A DNA stretch of 11,398 nucleotides from Deltaproteobacteria bacterium. Lineage in GTDB: Bacteria; Desulfobacterota; Dissulfuribacteria; Dissulfuribacterales; QOAL01. Shown in pieces: positions 5,742 to 11,398 of this stretch. The translations under genes and the position numbers were made by a program. Location: positions 1 through 11,398 of the forward strand of contig JALSKY010000217.1 of assembly GCA_026988585.1 (NCBI GenBank), given 5' to 3'. The notes beneath the pieces were generated by a model that ran no database searches, was not told the DNA's origin, and was given only the letters and a program-made list of their open reading frames with translations. Positions within the stretch are counted from its first letter, which is position 1. Each line of letters starts with the position of its first letter.

Positions 5742-7025
5742 CTATCTGAAGAGATTCGGTCCCCAAAAGGGGAAATAGTCACTGGTGCCATATTTGAGAA
5801 TTCGCCTCTCTCCCTGTCCATCAGCAAACATCACATAAAGATGTTTGTCTCCACCACCCCTGCTGGAGGAGAATAGTATCTGCCTGCCATCAGGTGACCA
5901 GGTAGGATTTTCATTACTGCCTGAATCTGTGAGCTGTTCAGGAGTGCCACCATGGACAGAAATGGTGAATATCTGGAACCGTCCGTTCACCCTTCCTGTA
6001 TATACGATTCTGTCACCCTTTGGAGACCATTGGGGGTCAGTATTATAGTTGCCGGAATAGGTAATACGCCTTGCCTTGAGTGTTGCAAGATCCATTATAT
6101 ATAGCTGTGGAGAGCCGCTCCTGTCCGACACGAAAACCACATTCTTCCCATCAGGGGAGAAGGATGGAGAGACATTTATACCAGGTCCACGGGTAAGCCT
6201 TTTCAATATCCGGCCATTAAGATCCATAAGATATAGATCCGGATTACCATCCTTGCTCAGGGTTACACACACTCTTTGACTGTCAGGGGCCCATGCAGGA
6301 GACATGTTAAGGCCTGAATAGGAGGCAAGCCTTCGGATCCTGCCAGTTGTCAAATCCTTCAGATATAGGGCGGGTTTCCCTGTCCTGAAGGACAAAAATG
6401 CAATATAACGCCCATCAGGAGAATACCTGGGAGACATTACAATAGTACGGAGATCTGTCTCCTGGACAATATCAGTACCATCAAACCGTGCTGAATATAT
6501 CTCCTGTCCAGATCCATTTCGTGAGACAAAGAGTATCCTTGAAAGGCTCACACCCGGTTCACCGGTTATAGCCCTGATCATCTCATCACAAAACCGGTGG
6601 CAAACCCTATCCAGATCCTGATAATCAGCAACATATCGTCTGCCTGTGAGCATGGCGCCTGAAGCCATGTCCATGAGACGAAGCTCTACAACCAGTCCTG
6701 ATGGAGTATTTCTCACCTGTCCTACCACTTTATAATCCGGGGTTTTGCCTGGGATCCCTGTATCGAAGGAGATAACCGTAAAAAAACCATGAAACAGCAG
6801 ATCCTTTGCGAGACGGGTTATAATACGGCTTGCTGCCTTGGCCTCATCCTGGGCCTGGGTAGCAGGTACAATACCAACCAGGCTGACAGGAATCTTTCTG
6901 ACATAGGGCGAAGAGATATCGATGCGCAGCTTGGCGGCCTGCACAGATGGAGGTATCAGAAGGGGAAAAAGAAACAATAAAATCAATAGAGTAAACTGAG
7001 TCGATATAGATCGGTTAAGTTGCAT
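5742..7025 (-). CDS. tolB: Tol-Pal system protein TolB
   Basis: This periplasmic beta-propeller protein of the Tol-Pal envelope system binds Pal and TolA and helps outer-membrane constriction at division. From the ATG at 7025 the product is 427 residues, against 430 in E. coli. It has a strong signal peptide (hydrophobic 11-25, cleavage near VQA-AKL). The N-terminal alpha/beta domain spans about 32-155, with GRRYVADYQDLDRVCHRFCD matching the family. The rest is a six-bladed propeller whose blades repeat SP-DGR, VSDRSG, LY and MDL motifs (YSPDGRYIAF 201-210, FSPDGKNVVF 289-298, WSPDGRQILF 376-385). The frame is open to a GTG at 7112, but that adds 29 residues before the signal and runs through a terminator, so the ATG is preferred. 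The ribosome site is weak. The neighbours are asd upstream and cpoB downstream; tolQ, tolR, tolA and pal are absent here. Confidence 0.94.
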   Translation of the reverse strand: MQLNRSISTQFTLLILLFLFPLLIPPSVQAAKLRIDISSPYVRKIPVSLVGIVPATQAQDEAKAASRIITRLAKDLLFHGFFTVISFDTGIPGKTPDYKVVGQVRNTPSGLVVELRLMDMASGAMLTGRRYVADYQDLDRVCHRFCDEMIRAITGEPGVSLSRILFVSRNGSGQEIYSARFDGTDIVQETDLRTIVMSPRYSPDGRYIAFLSFRTGKPALYLKDLTTGRIRRLASYSGLNMSPAWAPDSQRVCVTLSKDGNPDLYLMDLNGRILKRLTRGPGINVSPSFSPDGKNVVFVSDRSGSPQLYIMDLATLKARRITYSGNYNTDPQWSPKGDRIVYTGRVNGRFQIFTISVHGGTPEQLTDSGSNENPTWSPDGRQILFSSSRGGGDKHLYVMFADGQGERRILKYGTSDYFPFWGPNLFR

Positions 7026-7071
7026 AAAATCCACAATCTGTTCTGCTTGTTCTCCAAAGACAACCGATACC

Positions 7072-7100
7072 AAAAAGGCCGGCAGCTCTTGCCACCGGCC
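7072..7100 (-). terminator. Rho-independent terminator of the leu-asd operon
   Basis: On the minus strand a stem with outer arms GGCCGG and CCGGCC (7077-7100, six G-C pairs plus two G-U and one more G-C, 6-base loop) is followed at once by TTTTT (7072-7076). It begins 17 bases after the asd stop codon and 47 bases before the tolB ATG, so it separates the biosynthetic operon from the Tol cluster. tolB would then need its own promoter in the short remaining gap, or read-through. Confidence 0.85.
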
Positions 7101-7116
7101 CTGTTCATCCACCTGT

Positions 7117-8172
7117 TTATCTGAGATAATCCGTGATCAGGATCTCAGCAATCTGTACCGCATTGGTGGCAGCCCCTTTTCTGATGTTGTCCGCCACCAC
7201 CCAGAGATCCAGACCTGCCGGCTGGGACATATCCTCTCTTATCCTGCCAACAAGGGTGGTATCCTGGCCCTCCGCGTCTATTGCCATGGGATAGAGATTG
7301 GAAGCAGGATCATCCACCACTTTGACACCGGGGGCATTGGACAGAAGCTCCCTGGCCTTTTCCGCACTTACCGGCTCCTCAAAGGAGATGTTCACTGCCT
7401 CGGAATGACCATAAAACACTGGCACCCGCACAGCAGTCGCTGAAACCATGATGGAATCATCTTCCAATATCTTTCTGGTTTCATTGACCATCTTCATCTC
7501 TTCCTTTGTATAACCGTTATCAGTAAAGATATCTATGTGCGGAAGGCAGTTGAAGGCAATCTGATGGGGATATGCCTGGTAGTCAAAATCACCAGCCCAT
7601 CCCTTGGATCTGCCATCTCCATTGCCGCAGCCCTTCTCTACCCATTGACGCACCTCTGACTCCAACTCATGAATGGCCTGTTGGCCTGTGCCCGAGACTG
7701 CCTGATAGGTAGAAACAACAATCCGCCTGATCCTGGAGTAATCATAAAGGGGTTTCAGGGCTACTACCATCTGAATGGTGGAACAGTTGGGGTTGGCAAT
7801 GATCCCCTTGTTCCTGTAACCGGCAATGGCATGCGGATTTACCTCAGGCACCACCAGGGGGACATCAGGATCCATTCTCCAGGCACTGGAGTTATCTATT
7901 ACCACAGCGCCTGCCTTTGCAGCAGATGGAGCAAACTCAAGGCTTCTACCACCTCCTGCAGAGAAAAGTGCTATATCCACACCATCAAAGGAATCATGAT
8001 CAAGCCGCTGGACCACCACTGTTTTACCGCGGAACTGAAGCTCTTTTCCCTCTGAGCGCTCTGAGGCAAGAAACCGTATATGATCTACAGGGAAATCCCG
8101 CTCTTCAAGGACCCTGATCATCGTCTGTCCTACTGCACCAGTAGCACCTGCTACAGCCACACTGTATCCCAT
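7117..8172 (-). CDS. asd: Aspartate-semialdehyde dehydrogenase
   Basis: The enzyme reduces L-aspartyl-4-phosphate to aspartate 4-semialdehyde with NADPH, the branch-point step for lysine, diaminopimelate, threonine and methionine. The 351-residue product starts with the nucleotide-binding loop GATGAVG (9-15). The catalytic cysteine Cys130 is in NPNCST, Gln157 is in YQAVSGTG, and the substrate-binding and catalytic side includes Arg249 (AVRVPV) and His256 (GHSEAVN). The PHQIAFN block is at 202-208. It resembles the shorter Gram-positive/deltaproteobacterial-type enzymes in length. I chose the ATG at 8172, nine bases after GAGAGG; the in-frame TTG at 8178 sits only three bases after that site. 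It lies 30 bases after the leuB stop and is the last gene before the terminator at 7072-7100, so it is probably transcribed with the leu genes. Confidence 0.97.
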   Translation of the reverse strand: MGYSVAVAGATGAVGQTMIRVLEERDFPVDHIRFLASERSEGKELQFRGKTVVVQRLDHDSFDGVDIALFSAGGGRSLEFAPSAAKAGAVVIDNSSAWRMDPDVPLVVPEVNPHAIAGYRNKGIIANPNCSTIQMVVALKPLYDYSRIRRIVVSTYQAVSGTGQQAIHELESEVRQWVEKGCGNGDGRSKGWAGDFDYQAYPHQIAFNCLPHIDIFTDNGYTKEEMKMVNETRKILEDDSIMVSATAVRVPVFYGHSEAVNISFEEPVSAEKARELLSNAPGVKVVDDPASNLYPMAIDAEGQDTTLVGRIREDMSQPAGLDLWVVADNIRKGAATNAVQIAEILITDYLR

Positions 8173-8202
8173 TGCCAAAATCCTCTCAGCCTTTCTGCTC
8201 TA

Positions 8203-9267
8203 CTAATTATTGGCCACGTAGTCTGCAACCAGATCTCCAACCTCAGATGTAGAATAGCCCATTTTACCTGCTGACAGGCTCTTGAGATCCTGGCTGACCA
8301 CCTTTTTCACTGCATCTTCCACCTTTTTGGCTGCCTCTTCCTCGCCGAGATAATCCAGCATCATCTGGCCGGCACAGATGGCTGCCATCGGGTTTATAAC
8401 ATTCATTCCTGTATATTTGGGTGCACTGCCACCAATAGGCTCAAACATGGATACACCCTCAGGATTTATATTTCCACCAGCAGCAATTCCCATACCACCC
8501 TGGATCATGGCACCAAGATCAGTAATGATATCACCAAACATATTGTCAGTGACGATCACATCAAACCATTCAGGATTCTTTACCATCCACATAGTAGTGG
8601 CGTCCACATGGGCATAATCGGTCTCGATCTCCGGATATTCCTTGGCAACCTCATTGAAGGTGCGCTCCCACAAACCAAAGGCATAGGTCAAGACGTTGGT
8701 TTTACCACACAGGGTGAGCTTGTTCCTCTTGTTCCGCTTCTTGCAATATTCAAAGGCATATCTGATACAGCGCTCCACACCCTTTCTGGTATTTATGGAC
8801 TCCTGCACTGCCACCTCATCAGGGGTACCCTTTTTGAGTACACCGCCTGCCCCGGCATAGAGACCTTCAGTGTTCTCACGCACCACAACAAAATCTATAT
8901 CTTCCGGCCCCTTGTCCTTTAACGGTGTATCAACCCCTGGATAGAGGATAACAGGACGCAAATTTATATATTGATCCAGGGCAAACCGGAGTGCCAACAG
9001 AATTCCCTTCTCCAGGATGCCAGGCTGAACATCCGGATGACCGATGGCACCAAGATAGATAGCCTGATACTGCTTCAGATCTTCAGCAGCACCTTCAGGC
9101 AGAACCTCTCCTGTCTTGAGATAGCGATCTCCACCATAATCATACCAGGTCATATCCAGCTTGAACCCATAACGGTTGGCCGCTGCTTCCAACACCTTAA
9201 CACCTTCCTTAACAACCTCAGGGCCGGTACCATCACCAGGGATCACTGCAATTTTGTAACTTTTCAT
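8203..9267 (-). CDS. leuB: 3-isopropylmalate dehydrogenase, isocitrate/tartrate-dehydrogenase-like type
   Basis: The enzyme oxidatively decarboxylates 3-isopropylmalate to 2-oxoisocaproate, the last step of leucine-skeleton synthesis before transamination. The 354-residue product shows the beta-decarboxylating dehydrogenase plan. IPGDGTGPEV is at 9-18. Arginines lie at 94, 104 (NLRP) and 130 (VVVREN). Tyr137 is in GLYAG, Lys189 in CGKTN, and the metal aspartates in VDATT (222) and DNMFGDIITD (246, 250). The VRENTEGLYAG motif resembles isocitrate, tartrate and D-malate dehydrogenases more than E. coli LeuB. Residues 282-285 read APKY, where NAD-dependent LeuB proteins usually have Asp-Ile. Position between leuD and asd supports the LeuB role. 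The ATG at 9267 follows GGAGGA by about nine bases; an upstream in-frame ATG at 9306 lacks such a site. Confidence 0.9.
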   Translation of the reverse strand: MKSYKIAVIPGDGTGPEVVKEGVKVLEAAANRYGFKLDMTWYDYGGDRYLKTGEVLPEGAAEDLKQYQAIYLGAIGHPDVQPGILEKGILLALRFALDQYINLRPVILYPGVDTPLKDKGPEDIDFVVVRENTEGLYAGAGGVLKKGTPDEVAVQESINTRKGVERCIRYAFEYCKKRNKRNKLTLCGKTNVLTYAFGLWERTFNEVAKEYPEIETDYAHVDATTMWMVKNPEWFDVIVTDNMFGDIITDLGAMIQGGMGIAAGGNINPEGVSMFEPIGGSAPKYTGMNVINPMAAICAGQMMLDYLGEEEAAKKVEDAVKKVVSQDLKSLSAGKMGYSTSEVGDLVADYVANN

Positions 9268-9321
9268 AACAAATCTTCCTCCGTCAGGGTGAATTATTTC
9301 GATCATAGCGCCAGGAAAGCA

Positions 9322-9822
9322 CTACCCTTTATGCTGCTTCTCCTTGAGTACATGAGGTATCAAGCCACCATCGGCAATGAGTTCCTGCATGAAAGCAGGG
9401 ATGGGCCTGGCCTTCATCTCCTGGCCTGTAGTCAGGTTCCGGATGGTTCCGGTATCCCCATCCACCTCGATCTCATCCCCCTCTGATATCATATCCGGTG
9501 CCTCGGCACACTCAAAGATGGGCAGCCCCATGTTGAAGGCATTCCTGTAAAATATCCTGGCAAAACTCGGGGCAATAACACAGGCTACTCCAGCTGCCTT
9601 CAATGCTATTGGAGCGTGCTCACGGGATGATCCGCATCCAAAATTCCTCTCAGCTACAATTATATCTCCAGGAGATACTTTAGATGCAAACTCCGGATCT
9701 GCATCTTCCATACAGTGTTTGGCCAGTTCCTCAGGCTCAGATGTATTGAGGTATCTTGCCGGTATAATCAGGTCCGTATCTATATTGGCCCCGAACTTCC
9801 AAACTTTTCCCTTGAACTTCAT
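9322..9822 (-). CDS. leuD: 3-isopropylmalate dehydratase small subunit
   Basis: LeuD pairs with LeuC to isomerise 2-isopropylmalate to 3-isopropylmalate; the small subunit supplies the swivel domain and part of the substrate pocket. At 166 residues it is the short type found in archaea and many anaerobes (E. coli LeuD is about 200). It shows NIDTDLIIPARY (13-24), the substrate-loop residues YLNT (24-27) and the signature FGCGSSREHAP (61-71), whose Ser and Arg contact the substrate in aconitase relatives. In this short family the loop after PAR influences whether isopropylmalate or homoaconitate-type substrates are used. YLNT with this gene order points to isopropylmalate, by inference. A GAGAGG site lies ten bases before the ATG. 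It lies 48 bases after leuC and 54 before leuB. Confidence 0.96.
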   Translation of the reverse strand: MKFKGKVWKFGANIDTDLIIPARYLNTSEPEELAKHCMEDADPEFASKVSPGDIIVAERNFGCGSSREHAPIALKAAGVACVIAPSFARIFYRNAFNMGLPIFECAEAPDMISEGDEIEVDGDTGTIRNLTTGQEMKARPIPAFMQELIADGGLIPHVLKEKQHKG

Positions 9823-9870
9823 ATCTCAATAGCCTCTCTTTATAATTCTATCCAATTGTTGGCTTGCAGT

Positions 9871-11136
9871 TTAGAGCTCTGCCGGGCTGCCGATTCTGCC
9901 AAGGACCGCACTGGCTGCTGCCACGGCTGGCCCTGAGAGATAAACCTCGCTTTCAGGATGTCCCATTCTGCCGACAAAATTCCTGTTGGTGGTAGCCAGA
10001 GCCCGTTCTCCCTTGGCCAGGATACCCATATGCCCACCAAGACATGGACCACATGTAGGAGGACCGATTATTGCGCCAGCCTCCATAAAGATAGCAAGAT
10101 ACCCTTTCTCCAGAGCCTCCTTCCAGATAGCTGGTGTGGCCGGCAAAACTATGAGCCTTAACCCCTTTGCCACCTTTTGTCCCTTCAGGACAGATGCGGC
10201 GACCTCAAGGTCCTCAATGCGCCCATTGGTACAGGAACCTATGACTACCTGATCCAGTTCAACAGTACCAACCTCTGAAAGTCCGACGGTGTTTTCCGGG
10301 AGGTGAGGAAAGGCAATCTGGGGCTCTATATTTGCACAATCATACTCTATCACCTTGGCATAACTGGCATCCTCATCACTGGCATAAAAGGTATAGGGAC
10401 GGGAGGCCCTGCCGGAGACATACGCCTCGGTAACCGCATCCGGGGCGATCAACCCGGCCTTTCCCCCTGCCTCTATCGCCATATTTGACATTGTGAACCT
10501 GTCCGCCATGGGAAGGGCATCTATGACCGGACCTGTAAACTCCATAGCCATATAAAGGGCACCATCTACACCAATATCTCCTATGGCATATAGGATGAGA
10601 TCCTTGCCGCTGACAAAGGGAAGGCGCTCTCCCTTAAAGACAAACTTAATGGTTTCAGGAACCTTGAACCAGGTCTTACCAGTAATCATGGTTGCTGCAA
10701 GGTCTGTGCTTCCCACACCTGTGGCAAATGCCCCCAAGGCCCCATATGTACAGGTATGACTGTCCGCTCCAATGACAATATCACCTGGCAAAACGATACC
10801 CTTTTCAGGGAGCAGACAGTGCTCCACGCCTACGTCGCCACCTTCGTAATGATGAAGAATTGCGTGTTCTTCAGCAAACTCCCTGAGCATCCTTACCTGC
10901 TCAGCACTCTTTATATCTTTATTGGGAGTGAAATGATCTGCCACCAGGGCAATACGGGTCCTGTCAAAGACCTCTTTTGCTCCTGCCTCCCGGAAAATCT
11001 TGATGGCGATGGGAGCAGTAATGTCATTACCCAGGGCAATATCCACATCTACCTGCACAAGATCCCCTGGACTTACAAAATCGCAACCTGCATGGGCTGC
11101 AAGAATCTTTTCAGCCATAGTCATAGATCGGCTCAT
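9871..11136 (-). CDS. leuC: 3-isopropylmalate dehydratase large subunit, homoaconitase-like short type
   Basis: This is the catalytic iron-sulfur subunit of isopropylmalate isomerase. The 421-residue product belongs to the aconitase superfamily branch shared with archaeal LeuC and homoaconitase (about 420 residues; E. coli LeuC is 466). The cluster ligands are Cys302 in GSCTNGR and Cys362 and Cys365 in TCGPCLG. Other signatures are VADHFTP (65-71), GADSHTCTYGALG (123-135) and NRNFVGRMG (384-392), containing the conserved substrate-binding arginines. With three cysteines binding a 4Fe-4S cluster, the fourth iron is free for substrate, and the enzyme is expected to be oxygen sensitive. The ATG at 11136 follows AAAGGG by eight bases; ATGs at codons 5 and 7 are also possible. 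It lies 60 bases after the leuA stop and 48 bases before leuD. Confidence 0.96.
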   Translation of the reverse strand: MSRSMTMAEKILAAHAGCDFVSPGDLVQVDVDIALGNDITAPIAIKIFREAGAKEVFDRTRIALVADHFTPNKDIKSAEQVRMLREFAEEHAILHHYEGGDVGVEHCLLPEKGIVLPGDIVIGADSHTCTYGALGAFATGVGSTDLAATMITGKTWFKVPETIKFVFKGERLPFVSGKDLILYAIGDIGVDGALYMAMEFTGPVIDALPMADRFTMSNMAIEAGGKAGLIAPDAVTEAYVSGRASRPYTFYASDEDASYAKVIEYDCANIEPQIAFPHLPENTVGLSEVGTVELDQVVIGSCTNGRIEDLEVAASVLKGQKVAKGLRLIVLPATPAIWKEALEKGYLAIFMEAGAIIGPPTCGPCLGGHMGILAKGERALATTNRNFVGRMGHPESEVYLSGPAVAAASAVLGRIGSPAEL

Positions 11137-11196
11137 ATCATAACCCTTTCTGTCCCTTTTCAGTGATTATTCTCAACCAGTGTGATCTGGGCATTT

Positions 11197-11398
11197 TCAG
11201 GCCCTGCTACTGTCTAACTCACCCTTACGATAGAGTTTCTTGAAGGCCAACCGGTTCAAGGCATTGAGATAGGCCCGTACACTGGCAGTTATGATATCCG
11301 GATCAGCTCCCTGTCCGGTAACCACATTTTCCGCCTCTTCCAGCCTGACTGTAACCTCTCCCTGGGCATCGGTGCCACCGGTAATTGAATTGACAGTA
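11197..11398 (-). CDS. leuA: 2-isopropylmalate synthase, C-terminal end (runs off the right edge)
   Basis: The last 66 codons and stop of a gene continuing beyond the window. The residues SITGGTDAQGEVTVRLE, then GQGADPDIITASVRAYLNALNRL, are typical of the C-terminal LeuA dimer/regulatory domain, where leucine binds and inhibits the enzyme. 2-Isopropylmalate synthase condenses acetyl-CoA with 2-oxoisovalerate, the first committed step of leucine synthesis. Citramalate synthase carries the same kind of regulatory domain, so without the catalytic barrel it cannot be wholly excluded. The following leuC, leuD and leuB favour LeuA. The stop TGA is at 11197-11199, 60 bases before leuC. Confidence 0.88.
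   Translation of the reverse strand, partial: TVNSITGGTDAQGEVTVRLEEAENVVTGQGADPDIITASVRAYLNALNRLAFKKLYRKGELDSSRA

Noticed and set aside
5645..5827. 61-residue N-terminal extension of CpoB overlapping tolB
   Set aside because: It runs through two hairpins and the end of tolB; the ATG at 5644 has a well-spaced ribosome site and leads into the lipoprotein signal.
7026..7112. GTG start for TolB adding 29 residues
   Set aside because: The extension precedes the signal peptide and contains the asd terminator; the ATG at 7025 gives the usual family length.
8971..9486. 171-codon plus-strand open frame spanning the leuB/leuD junction
   Set aside because: It is antisense to two well-supported enzymes and shows no domain; a shadow of the coding bias.

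Overview
The window looks like a chromosomal segment of a Gram-negative bacterium. It encodes outer-membrane and periplasmic proteins (TolB, a CpoB/YbgF-type lipoprotein, an MliC-domain lipoprotein candidate, secreted alpha-carbonic anhydrase). It also carries the short, homoaconitase-like LeuC/LeuD and an isocitrate-dehydrogenase-like LeuB in the order leuA-leuC-leuD-leuB-asd. That order and those enzyme types fit Desulfobacterota (the former deltaproteobacteria), but the assignment is inferred from gene style and context. I see no mobile elements, CRISPR arrays, rRNA or tRNA genes.

Layout, left to right. Positions 1-431 (minus) hold the first third of an ammonium transporter gene, amt, preceded by a near-consensus sigma-54 promoter at 474-490. 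Positions 491-1151 are AT-rich with no convincing gene, only inverted repeats. Positions 1152-1808 (minus) encode a small exported two-domain protein (MliC lysozyme-inhibitor fold plus a COG3650-like domain). Positions 1985-2731 (minus) encode a complete periplasmic alpha-carbonic anhydrase, followed by a hairpin at 1947-1977. A 155-bp divergent region with a phased direct repeat separates it from a DJ-1/PfpI family gene on the plus strand (2887-3420), the only plus-strand gene. Converging on it is a minus-strand envelope cluster: tolB (5742-7025), cpoB/ybgF (4697-5644) and a type-1 periplasmic-binding-protein gene (3455-4672). Further right is the biosynthetic operon: leuA 3' end (11197-11398), leuC, leuD, leuB and asd, closed by a rho-independent terminator at 7072-7100.

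How the genes work together. LeuA, LeuC/LeuD and LeuB form the leucine branch from 2-oxoisovalerate. Asd makes aspartate semialdehyde for lysine, diaminopimelate, threonine and methionine, so the operon couples branched-chain and aspartate-family synthesis. The Tol cluster is split from the usual tolQRA and pal genes, and the CpoB homologue carries a lipobox. The linked periplasmic-binding protein has no transporter partners in view. The left end is about nitrogen uptake, with a promoter expected to answer to nitrogen limitation.

Most of this is recognisable housekeeping DNA. The points worth a second look are the amt sigma-54 promoter, the NADP-like Lys-Tyr pair in LeuB, the Pal-less tolB-cpoB-binding-protein cluster with tandem hairpins in its spacer, the MliC/COG3650 fusion and the phased repeat between the carbonic anhydrase and PfpI genes. 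I found no clear evidence of a wholly new system.
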